A stretch of 10,435 nucleotides of DNA, from assembly GCA_964513975.1 (NCBI GenBank), contig CAZEON010000044.1, positions 1 through 10,435 on the forward strand, read 5' to 3'. Shown here in pieces: positions 5,102 through 10,435 of the stretch. Under the pieces are notes generated by a model, which was not told where the DNA came from, made no database searches, and was given only the letters and a program-made list of their open reading frames with translations. The position numbers were made by a program, and so were the translations under genes. Within the stretch, counting starts at the first letter, position 1; each line of letters opens with the position of its first letter. This stretch comes from CAZVBV01 sp964513975. Its GTDB lineage: Bacteria; Patescibacteriota; Gracilibacteria; UBA4473.

Positions 5102-6397
5102 TTATCTCTTCAAGAACTTCGCCACAGCCTTCACAACAGATTCAGCTTGTTCGATAGTAATTCCAATTTCAGCCAAGTCTTTAGCTTTCATTCCTTCGAA
5201 TTGTTTCACCTGTGAGAGACCGAGTTCCATCAATGTTTTAATAATATCTTCCTCAACACCTTCGAGTTTATCGATGGTAACTTTCTCAGATACTTCTTTC
5301 ACAACTTTCTTGTCTTTTGTTACGGGTGCTTTTGCAGATTCGTCTTCTTCGATTGGTCCATCGAATGTGATGACGTCTACTTGCATTCCGATAAGGTGCC
5401 CAGCGAGTCGAACATTTTGTCCTCCTCGACCAATAGCAACCGCTCGTTCTTCTTCTCGTACATAAATTTTCACACGATCTTCTTTCTTTTCGCCTTTGAA
5501 AAATTCAACTTTCGCAATCTTTGCCGGAGCAAGTGCCGCGATAAGCAATTTCTTTGGGTCGTCGTAATTCTGAATAATATCAAGTCGTTCGTCTCCGACT
5601 TCTTCCATCACGGTATTAATTCGTGATCCTCGTTGTCCTACGAATGCTCCGACGGGATCAACTGATTGATCGTCTGATTCCACAGCGATTTTACATCGCA
5701 CTCCTGGTTCACGTGCCATCTTGGCAACGTACACCACACCTTCTCGCATTTCTGGGATCTCTTGTTCAAATAAAGCCTCGATAAATTCTCGACTGGTTCG
5801 TGTAATTCGAAGTTGAGGTCCTTTTGGTGTGAGTTCTACTTTGTCCAAATACACACGAATTCGTTGTCCTGTGAAGAAATTTTCTCCAGGGATTTGTGTC
5901 CGTGAATAAAGCATTGTTGTAATTCCATCGATGTCGAGCAAGGCACAATCACGATCTGTCTTTTGCACTCGTGCTGTGAGCAATTCTCCTTCTCGATCTT
6001 TAAATTTCTGGAAGAGCATTTCTCGCTCTGCCTCTTGTAGTTTTTGACTAATCACATGCTTCGCCGTTTGTGCGGCAATGCGTCCGAATGCCTCATGTGG
6101 TGGAACAGGAACGAATACAGATTCTCCAATTTTGACATCAGGACGAATCTTTTTCGCGTCTTTTTCTGTAATATCAATTTCAACATCCTCCACTTTTTTC
6201 ACCACTGTTCGCACTTCAAAAATTCGCATTTCAGAAATATCATCTCCGAGGTGCACTTGAATTTGTAATCCTGCTGTTCCGAAATCTTTCTTGTAGGCAA
6301 TCGCAATAGCGTTCTGGATTGCTTCGATAACAGTATCTGGATCGAGATTCTTCTCTGCACAGAGTTGATTAATGGCGGCTTGGAGGTGACTTTGCAT
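5102..6397 (-). CDS. nusA: Transcription termination/antitermination factor NusA
   Basis: NusA binds RNA polymerase and nascent RNA, modulating pausing, termination and antitermination. The 431-residue product starts MQSHLQAAINQL and shows the family order: N-terminal RNAP-binding domain (about 1-130), S1 domain (about 134-200), KH1 with V-G-Q-R-G-S-R-I (about 253-260), KH2 with A-I-G-R-G-G-Q-N-V-R-L-A (about 321-332), a lysine-rich linker, and a C-terminal helical HhH/AR-like domain (about 373-431). The ATG at 6397 is chosen because the reading frame continues to an ATG at 6442, adding 15 hydrophobic residues (M-K-L-S-I-F-L-K-L-L-L-L-L-T-Y) that do not belong on cytosolic NusA. Neither start has an SD. 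The usual neighbours rimP and infB are not adjacent. A promoter candidate is at 6466-6493. Identification is secure. Confidence 0.95.
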   Translation of the reverse strand: MQSHLQAAINQLCAEKNLDPDTVIEAIQNAIAIAYKKDFGTAGLQIQVHLGDDISEMRIFEVRTVVKKVEDVEIDITEKDAKKIRPDVKIGESVFVPVPPHEAFGRIAAQTAKHVISQKLQEAEREMLFQKFKDREGELLTARVQKTDRDCALLDIDGITTMLYSRTQIPGENFFTGQRIRVYLDKVELTPKGPQLRITRTSREFIEALFEQEIPEMREGVVYVAKMAREPGVRCKIAVESDDQSVDPVGAFVGQRGSRINTVMEEVGDERLDIIQNYDDPKKLLIAALAPAKIAKVEFFKGEKKEDRVKIYVREEERAVAIGRGGQNVRLAGHLIGMQVDVITFDGPIEEDESAKAPVTKDKKVVKEVSEKVTIDKLEGVEEDIIKTLMELGLSQVKQFEGMKAKDLAEIGITIEQAESVVKAVAKFLKR

Positions 6398-6465
6398 GTA
6401 TGTGAGTAATAAAAGGAGCTTTAAAAAAATCGACAATTTCATAAGAAATCATCAATTCCAGCGAG

Positions 6466-6493
6466 ATTTTGCTCTTTGAGAGGGAATTGTCAA
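6466..6493 (-). promoter_or_regulatory. Candidate nusA promoter
   Basis: Minus-strand TTGACA (6488-6493, perfect) and CAAAAT (6466-6471) with a 16-bp spacer, giving a leader of roughly 60 nt before the ATG at 6397. An overlapping alternative pairs a TTGACT further upstream with ACAATT. Confidence 0.5.
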
Positions 6494-6506
6494 GAGTTTT
6501 TTTAAA

Positions 6507-6538
6507 AAGTCAACAAGTCTACGAGTCGACGAGTTTAA
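6507..6538. repeat. Four-copy 8-bp tandem repeat upstream of nusA
   Basis: Units AAGTCAAC, AAGTCTAC, GAGTCGAC and GAGTTTAA follow one another without gaps (6507-6538), consensus RAGTCNAC, the last copy degenerate. On the minus strand the first copy reads GTTGACTT, a -35-like box. A related degenerate 8-9 bp series lies downstream of nusA at 5068-5096. Confidence 0.7.
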
Positions 6539-6582
6539 AAATCGCAAATCAAAAATGAGCAATCACGAATGATTTGCCTTCG

Positions 6583-6608
6583 GGTGACGTCACCTGTGGG
6601 CAGGTGAC
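6583..6608. repeat. Palindrome and overlapping hairpin
   Basis: GGTGACGTCACC (6583-6594) is a perfect 12-bp palindrome; its right half also pairs with a downstream copy, GTCACCT (6589-6595) with AGGTGAC (6602-6608). Two mutually exclusive hairpins are possible. It could be an operator-like site or a remnant of a palindromic repeat. Confidence 0.5.
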
Positions 6609-6612
6609 TGTC

Positions 6613-6635
6613 AAGAAAACTGGAGTTTCGCTCCA
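6613..6635 (-). terminator. Candidate terminator of tpiA
   Basis: On the minus strand TGGAG (6631-6635), loop CGAAA, CTCCA (6621-6625) is followed by GTTTTCTT (6613-6620). The stem is only 5 bp, but it comes just after a 38-bp palindrome that could also fold, so the pair may act together. Confidence 0.45.
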
Positions 6636-6637
6636 TT

Positions 6638-6675
6638 CTTTTTGAACAAGGGGTTTAAACCCCTTGTTCAAAAAG
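6638..6675. repeat. Perfect 38-bp palindrome
   Basis: The arm CTTTTTGAACAAGGGGTTT (6638-6656) is followed at once by its exact reverse complement to 6675, with no loop. It would form a 19-bp stem or cruciform, 29 bases beyond the tpiA stop. Neither strand has a T tract after it, so it is not a standard terminator. Confidence 0.85.
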
Positions 6676-6704
6676 GGTTTTATTCTTACTAATCACTCTT
6701 CTTC

Positions 6705-7367
6705 CTAAAACGCCTCCACAAATTCTGTGAGGGCTTTTTCGGGATCTTCAGCTTTTGTTATCGCTGTTGCGACGAGGAATCCTTTGGCTCCAAGGTTTAA
6801 TGATACCTTCACATCTTCAACAGAATTAATTCCTGCTCCTACCAAGACTGGAATTTCTCCAGACACAGCGACGGAGTCAGCGATTGACTGTGGTTTTGAA
6901 TTCGCAACAGAAGCGCCTGTTGATCCGATCAACTCAGGTGGCTCAAAGGCAACACAGTCTGGATCGAGTGTTGAGAGTTCTTCGATTTCCGCAGGATTTT
7001 CTGCACATACGATTCGCATCAAGTTCGCTTTTTGAGCACAGGCAGCACTATCTTTCAAAACCTCTATATCAAGTCGTCGTTCTGAGTGATTCAATAATGT
7101 CCCAATGGCACCAGCTTTCTTTACCGCTTGCGGAAGAATGTGTCCGGTTCCTTTCCCATAATCAATAGGATCAACGTGTTGTGCGAACACAGGAATAGAA
7201 ACTTCTTTTGCGACGCGATACAGATCAATGGCATTCACCGCAATTCCGATAGATTTGCCGGTTGTCTTTGCAACTTTTTCGTGAATTTTCGCCATTTCAA
7301 GCGCGTTGGCTCCAGTAGACGTTTCGTAGTTTTTGAGATTGGTAATCCAGATGGGGTATGTAAACAT
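6705..7367 (-). CDS. tpiA: Triosephosphate isomerase, archaeal type
   Basis: TIM interconverts dihydroxyacetone phosphate and glyceraldehyde 3-phosphate in glycolysis and gluconeogenesis. The product is 220 residues, matching the short archaeal-type enzymes (about 220-225) and not the ~250-residue bacterial type. Active-site features: N10 and K12 in I-T-N-L-K-N-Y, catalytic His94 in L-L-N-H-S-E-R-R, catalytic Glu142 in F-E-P-P-E-L-I-G-S-T-G (flexible loop), and the phosphate-binding V-G-A-G-I near 176-180. A-Q-H-V-D-P (62-67) replaces the bacterial equivalent and is typical of the archaeal type. The start ATG at 7367 lies 22 bases after a good -10 box; no SD. It stands alone, divergent from infC. 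Function is confident; the archaeal origin is inferred from motifs and length. Confidence 0.95.
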   Translation of the reverse strand: MFTYPIWITNLKNYETSTGANALEMAKIHEKVAKTTGKSIGIAVNAIDLYRVAKEVSIPVFAQHVDPIDYGKGTGHILPQAVKKAGAIGTLLNHSERRLDIEVLKDSAACAQKANLMRIVCAENPAEIEELSTLDPDCVAFEPPELIGSTGASVANSKPQSIADSVAVSGEIPVLVGAGINSVEDVKVSLNLGAKGFLVATAITKAEDPEKALTEFVEAF

Positions 7368-7388
7368 GATTTATAAATTATTGAGCGA

Positions 7389-7417
7389 ATTATGAATTTT
7401 CACCTTTCGATTGTCAA
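7389..7417 (-). promoter_or_regulatory. tpiA promoter
   Basis: Minus-strand TTGACA (7412-7417, perfect) and CATAAT (7389-7394, five of six) with a 17-bp spacer; a start near 7382 would leave a leader of about 15 nt. It is among the two best promoter matches in the window. Confidence 0.7.
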
Positions 7418-7449
7418 TTTTGGGAATTTCAGATTTTCAAAAAAGCACA

Positions 7450-7584
7450 GTCATTCTGGCTTGACCGGAATCGGTTGAATTTAGCTTTTGTGTTCAGAGA
7501 GAAATGAATAACCTGTGTTCGGTATCGCGCTAACGCTTTCGAGCATATTATTAACTCGTCCGATCCTGGGCAAGCCAGGATGAC
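7450..7584. repeat. 135-bp inverted-repeat element between tpiA and infC
   Basis: The 25-bp terminus at 7450-7474 (GTCATTCTGGCTTG, then ACCGGAATCGG) recurs inverted at 7560-7584 with 21 of 25 identities. Each terminus is itself a hairpin (ATTCTGG/CCGGAAT; ATCCTGG/CCAGGAT). A related single copy starting GTCATTCTGACC and ending GGAATC is at 8816-8841, after rplT. The interior of about 85 bases has no gene. It looks like a small non-autonomous repeat element. Confidence 0.65.
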
Positions 7585-7616
7585 CTTTCGGGTGCGATGT
7601 TTTTCCCTGAAAAAGT

Positions 7617-7644
7617 TTGACAAATACGGTGCTCTTCCTACAAT
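7617..7644 (+). promoter_or_regulatory. infC-rpmI-rplT promoter
   Basis: TTGACA (7617-7622, perfect) and TACAAT (7639-7644, five of six) with a 16-bp spacer. The start site near 7651 leaves a leader of about 35 nt before the ATT at 7686, too short for an L20-binding leader structure of the E. coli or Bacillus type. Confidence 0.75.
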
Positions 7645-7685
7645 CGCGACGCTTTTTTTCAATTCTTAATTTTTCTATCATAGGC

Positions 7686-8255
7686 ATTTCCTACCGTGGT
7701 GGTCGAGGCAGAGGCAGACGTAGTTTTCATCGTGTCCCGCAAAAACAACATCGAACGAACGAAGAAATTCGTGTCAAAGAAGTTCGACTCGTTGATGAGC
7801 AGGGAGAACCCCTTGGGGTCGTTACGATTGAACAAGCCCTCAGCATGGCCCGTGAAAAAGAAGTTGACCTTGTAGAAATCTCACCCAAAGCAGATCCGCC
7901 CGTGTGCAAACTGATTGATTATGGAAAGATGCTCTATGCTATCAAAAAGCGAGATCAACAAGCCAAGAAAGCAACACAGGCACAGGAGATGAAAGGGGTT
8001 CGACTCACCTTTCGAATGGATGTAGGTGACGCGGATAGACAGCGTAAAAATGCTGAAGATTTCTTGAAAAAAGGACATCCCGTTCGAATTGTACTCACAA
8101 TGCGCGGACGAGAAAAAGCACATAAAGACCTCGCGTTCGGGAAACTTAACGCCTTTATAAAATCACTCGGGGAGATTTCAACCCTCGAAAATAACCCCAG
8201 AGCGGCAGGACATCAAATCGTCGCAGTACTCAAACCATCAAAGTCTCAAAAATGA
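7686..8255 (+). CDS. infC: Translation initiation factor IF-3, non-canonical start codon
   Basis: IF-3 binds the 30S subunit, prevents premature 50S joining and proofreads the start codon. After a basic N-terminal tail (Y-R-G-G-R-G-R-G-R-R) come the IF3-N domain (R-T-N-E-E-I-R-V-K-E-V-R-L to D-P-P-V-C-K-L-I-D-Y-G-K) and the IF3-C domain (G-V-R-L-T-F-R-M to A-A-G-H-Q-I-V-A-V-L-K-P). No ATG, GTG or TTG lies in frame between the promoter and the conserved domain; a TTG at 7617 is the -35 box itself and a GTG at 7629 precedes the -10 box. In-frame candidates are ATT 7662, ATC 7677, ATA 7680 and ATT 7686. The last is used here (189 residues). An AUU start is known for E. coli infC, where IF-3 represses itself. 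The stop overlaps the rpmI start (ATGA). Identity secure; start uncertain. Confidence 0.9.
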   Translation: MSYRGGRGRGRRSFHRVPQKQHRTNEEIRVKEVRLVDEQGEPLGVVTIEQALSMAREKEVDLVEISPKADPPVCKLIDYGKMLYAIKKRDQQAKKATQAQEMKGVRLTFRMDVGDADRQRKNAEDFLKKGHPVRIVLTMRGREKAHKDLAFGKLNAFIKSLGEISTLENNPRAAGHQIVAVLKPSKSQK

Positions 8256-8449
8256 AACAAAAGACTCACTCCGGCCTCAAAAAAAGAGTAAAGATTACAG
8301 GATCAGGAAAAATCATGTTCCAAAAATCTTGCAAGAACCACTTGCTCAGCTCTAAATCAAAAAAGCAGAAAAAATCTGGTCGACTTGGGCTTGAGGCTCC
8401 AGCAGGACACCGAAAGGTTTTATCTCGACTTCTTAATATCTCTAAATAA
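8252..8449 (+). CDS. rpmI: 50S ribosomal protein L35 (bL35)
   Basis: The 65-residue, highly basic product begins MKQKTHSGLKKRVKITGSGKI, the family pattern of K-x-K-T-H-S-x-x-K-R followed by T-G-S-G-K. H-L-L-S-S-K-S-K-K-Q-K-K follows, matching the conserved middle of L35, which sits on 23S rRNA in the large subunit. The length is the family norm. The start overlaps the infC stop by four bases and its own stop shares one base with the rplT start, so translational coupling is likely; there is no SD. Confidence 0.95.
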   Translation: MKQKTHSGLKKRVKITGSGKIMFQKSCKNHLLSSKSKKQKKSGRLGLEAPAGHRKVLSRLLNISK

Positions 8450-8802
8450 TGGTACGCGTTACAGGAGGACCGGCATCGCACGCACGACATAAGAAAGTTC
8501 GGGCACTAACAAAAGGATATCGTGGAAAACGAAGTTCAACATTTAAAATGGGAAAGCAAGCTGTGATGAAAGCAGGGCTTCATGCATACGTTGGACGAAA
8601 AGTTAAAAAACGAGATTTCCGACGACTTTGGATTATACGTATTTCGGGGACTCTTCGAGCTATGGGACTTCGATACTCTGAAGTGAAAAACAAATGGCTT
8701 CACGCCAAAATGGACGTTGATCGAAAAAATCTTGCTGAACTTGCCGTTGAATACCCGAAGGTGTTTGAAAAGGTAGTTGCCATTGCAAAGAAAGCGAAAT
8801 AA
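8449..8802 (+). CDS. rplT: 50S ribosomal protein L20 (bL20)
   Basis: The 117-residue product carries the L20 signature: a basic extended N-terminus (MVRVTGGPASHARHKKV), K-G-Y-R-G-K-R-S, A-V-M-K-A, K-K-R-D-F-R-R-L-W-I and G-L-R-Y-S. L20 binds 23S rRNA early in 50S assembly and in several bacteria represses its own operon. Nine of thirteen Arg codons are CGA. It ends the infC-rpmI-rplT operon; pheS, a frequent next gene, is absent. The start is coupled to the rpmI stop (TAATG). Confidence 0.97.
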   Translation: MVRVTGGPASHARHKKVRALTKGYRGKRSSTFKMGKQAVMKAGLHAYVGRKVKKRDFRRLWIIRISGTLRAMGLRYSEVKNKWLHAKMDVDRKNLAELAVEYPKVFEKVVAIAKKAK

Positions 8803-8875
8803 TTAGCTTTCTTTTGTCATTCTGACCAAGGCGGAGGAATCCCTTCTTTTATCAAACATGGATATCGGAAGGACT

Positions 8876-8899
8876 GTTCTTTTTGTAATCAAAAAGAAC
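8876..8899. repeat. Perfect 10-bp stem hairpin
   Basis: GTTCTTTTTG (8876-8885), loop TAAT, CAAAAAGAAC (8890-8899). It lies 74 bases after rplT with no T tract behind it on either strand, so a terminator role is possible but not supported. Its sequence is like the short hairpins scattered between genes in many AT-rich bacteria. Confidence 0.6.
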
Positions 8900-8907
8900 C
8901 AAAAACT

Positions 8908-8991
8908 TTTGGGGACACAAAAACTCGCTTTCATTGACATAGCACAAAGTTGCCGAGTCCCGTTGGCGCTCAAACACTTCTCGTCCCCAAA
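8908..8991. repeat. 84-bp inverted repeat with 9-bp ends
   Basis: TTTGGGGAC (8908-8916) pairs with GTCCCCAAA (8983-8991) across 66 bases of non-coding sequence. It fills most of the gap before obg, where no gene is seen. The interior contains a TTGACA at 8934 with no acceptable -10. Confidence 0.45.
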
Positions 8992-9015
8992 CCCCCATTG
9001 GAGAGCAGTTTCTTA

Positions 9016-9043
9016 TTGATAATTTCCCATTCCTCAGTACTCT
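9016..9043 (+). promoter_or_regulatory. Weak candidate obg promoter
   Basis: TTGATA (9016-9021) and TACTCT (9038-9043), 16-bp spacer. A start near 9050 would make the transcript leaderless at the ATG. The -10 matches only three of six positions. Confidence 0.25.
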
Positions 9044-9050
9044 GCCCGTG

Positions 9051-10334
9051 ATGTTCGTTGATGAAGCAAAAATTTCGGTAGAAGCAGGAAAAGGAGGAGA
9101 CGGATGTGTCAGCTTCAGGAGAGAAAAATATATCCCTAAAGGAGGTCCTGATGGAGGTGATGGAGGAAAGGGCGGAAACATCGTCTTTCAAGCGGTAGAC
9201 AACATTCACACGTTGTCTGATTTTCGTATGGCGAAACATTTCCAAGCGGAGAATGGAGTGAAGGGAGATCAAAATAATAAAACAGGAAGAGGCGGGCAGA
9301 AGCTTGTTCTCAAAGTTCCGGTCGGAACACAGATTCGAGAGGTTCGCACACAACATGTCTTGGCAGACCTCACAGAGAAAGATCAGGAAGTGATTTTGGC
9401 ACGAGGAGGAATCGGAGGAAAAGGAAATGCAGGATTTGTCAGCTCCGTGCGTCAGGCTCCGAGCTTTGCAGAGAAAGGAGATGTGGGAGAAAAATTACAA
9501 CTCGACTTAGAATTAAAATTGGTTGCCGATGTGGCGATTATCGGATTGCCGAGTGTGGGAAAGTCCACATTTATTTCTGTTGTTTCCAATGCAAAACCAA
9601 AGATTGCGGAATATCACTTTACGACGCTTGTTCCAAACTTAGGAGTCTGCAAAGTCGATGATCGAGAGATTGTTTTCATTGATGTTCCAGGGCTTATCTC
9701 TGGAGCAAGTGAAGGAAAAGGACTTGGGCACCAGTTCTTGCGTCATATTGAACGAGCGCGGTTTGTGCTCCATCTCATCGATGCAACGAGCAATCACCCA
9801 ATGGAAGATTACGATGTTATCCGAAAAGAGTTGGATGAGTTTTCTCCAGAGTTGGCGAAAAAGCCATTTCTACCCGTCTTTGCAAAAATTGATCTGACAG
9901 ATGAAGAATTGGAAACATTTCTGATCGATGAATTTGAAAAGAAATACAAAGTTCGTCCGTGGAAAATATCTTCAGCGACGCACGAAGGGGTGCAGGACTT
10001 GCTGAGAGAGATTGAAAAGCAACTCCCGATTGAGGAGAAGGAAATCGTTGAAAAGGTTGAAGAAACGGCAACCGTGGTGGAATTTCGCCCTGCCGAAACC
10101 GATGATATTGATTCTCGTGCGGTTCTCATTGAGAGAACAGAAAACTGGTGGTCAGTTTCAAATCCAAGACTGGATCAAATGGTACGGCAAACAGATGTTG
10201 ATAATCCAGAAGCGCGTCAGAGAATTTACGATGTGCTGAAAAAATGGAATGTGCTCACAAAATTAGAAAAAAAGGGAGCGGTCGCAGGAGATCAGATTCG
10301 AATTGGAGAATACTTTTGGGAGTATCGAGGGTAG
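9051..10334 (+). CDS. obg: Obg/CgtA GTPase, ribosome assembly factor
   Basis: Obg binds the 50S subunit during late assembly and links GTP status to growth. The 427-residue product has three parts: the glycine-rich Obg fold (1 to about 158; A-G-K-G-G-D-G-C-V-S-F-R-R-E-K and G-G-P-D-G-G-D-G-G-K-G-G), the G domain (about 159-330) with P-loop G-L-P-S-V-G-K-S-T (165-173), switch I T-T (191-192), D-V-P-G-L (211-215) and S-S-A-T (307-310), and a C-terminal OCT domain (about 345-427; N-P-R-L-D-Q-M-V-R-Q-T-D and G-D-Q-I-R-I-G). The base-recognition motif N-K-x-D reads A-K-I-D at 278-281, an unusual Asn-to-Ala change. The ATG at 9051 is chosen over an adjacent in-frame GTG (9048) because the family begins M-F-V-D. 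The gene is intact and stands alone. Confidence 0.96.
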   Translation: MFVDEAKISVEAGKGGDGCVSFRREKYIPKGGPDGGDGGKGGNIVFQAVDNIHTLSDFRMAKHFQAENGVKGDQNNKTGRGGQKLVLKVPVGTQIREVRTQHVLADLTEKDQEVILARGGIGGKGNAGFVSSVRQAPSFAEKGDVGEKLQLDLELKLVADVAIIGLPSVGKSTFISVVSNAKPKIAEYHFTTLVPNLGVCKVDDREIVFIDVPGLISGASEGKGLGHQFLRHIERARFVLHLIDATSNHPMEDYDVIRKELDEFSPELAKKPFLPVFAKIDLTDEELETFLIDEFEKKYKVRPWKISSATHEGVQDLLREIEKQLPIEEKEIVEKVEETATVVEFRPAETDDIDSRAVLIERTENWWSVSNPRLDQMVRQTDVDNPEARQRIYDVLKKWNVLTKLEKKGAVAGDQIRIGEYFWEYRG

Positions 10335-10414
10335 GGGGTAATGTCCAATGTTAAAGGTAAAATGTAAAAAGAAATCCTAATTTTAAGGTCTCAATCGGGG
10401 TTGGGTTAATTCCC

Positions 10415-10429
10415 CCAGCTTTCAGCTGG
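10415..10429. repeat. REP-like hairpin near window end
   Basis: CCAGCT-TTC-AGCTGG is followed by CGACTT (to 10435). Reversed, this reads AAGTCGC then a hairpin, like AACTTGC plus hairpin at 569-587. The pattern fits REP palindromes next to a conserved short flank. The bases 10335-10414 hold AT-rich sequence with no gene. Confidence 0.4.
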
Positions 10430-10435
10430 CGACTT

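Noticed and set aside
6398..6442. Upstream ATG extending nusA by 15 residues
   Set aside because: The extension is a hydrophobic stretch (leucine-rich) that is foreign to cytosolic NusA, and the internal ATG at 6397 gives the usual N-terminus.
7617..7685. TTG at 7617 as the infC start
   Set aside because: The codon is the -35 box of the best promoter in the window and the added residues do not look like IF-3.
9048..9050. GTG at 9048 as the obg start
   Set aside because: The next codon is ATG followed by the family-typical F-V-D, so the ATG is preferred; the difference is one residue.
1..10435. CRISPR array, prophage, transposase or integrase
   Set aside because: No regularly spaced direct repeats and no protein with such motifs were found; the repeats present are palindromic or short tandem.

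Overview
The window looks like a slow-evolving housekeeping region of a small-genome bacterium, most likely a member of the Candidate Phyla Radiation (Patescibacteria), perhaps near Peregrinibacteria or Gracilibacteria. This placement is inferred from gene content and style: single-domain and fused minimal enzymes, an archaeal-type triosephosphate isomerase, a DUF3352-like anchored protein, AT-rich repeat-laden intergenic gaps, and no Shine-Dalgarno sequence in front of any gene with a visible start. TGA is used as a stop (riboflavin kinase/MTHFS fusion, infC), so the TGA=Gly code of Absconditabacteria and Gracilibacteria sensu stricto does not apply. CGA is the favoured Arg codon (9 of 13 in rplT).

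Layout. 1-464: 3' end of ftsH (+). 465-647: gap with a candidate promoter and a 54-nt three-way-junction element. 648-1136: unrecognised lysine-rich protein (-), possibly of an RNase-toxin-like fold. 1246-1322: tRNA-Pro(TGG) (-) with its own promoter and terminator. 1424-4347: apparent three-gene operon (+): a membrane-anchored DUF3352-like protein, a small secreted protein, and a fusion of riboflavin kinase with 5-formyltetrahydrofolate cyclo-ligase. 4348-5101: a 750-bp gap between convergent genes. It holds a dense hairpin region (about 385 nt) with a promoter at one end and an intrinsic terminator at the other, a candidate unidentified structured RNA on the minus strand, and then a 101-bp nested palindrome. 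5102-6397: nusA (-). 6398-6704: palindromes and an 8-bp tandem repeat. 6705-7367: archaeal-type tpiA (-). 7368-7685: divergent promoters around a 135-bp inverted-repeat element. 7686-8802: the classic infC-rpmI-rplT operon (+), with infC apparently starting at a non-canonical codon. 8803-9050: repeat-rich gap. 9051-10334: obg GTPase (+). 10335-10435: gap with a REP-like hairpin.

Together the genes serve translation (IF3, L35, L20, tRNA-Pro), ribosome assembly (Obg), transcription elongation and antitermination (NusA), membrane protein quality control (FtsH), glycolysis (TIM) and flavin/folate cofactor salvage. The items most worth a second look are the structured region at 4347-4731, the RFK-MTHFS fusion, the unrecognised gene at 648-1136, the infC start, and the genome-style signals (no SD, CGA bias).
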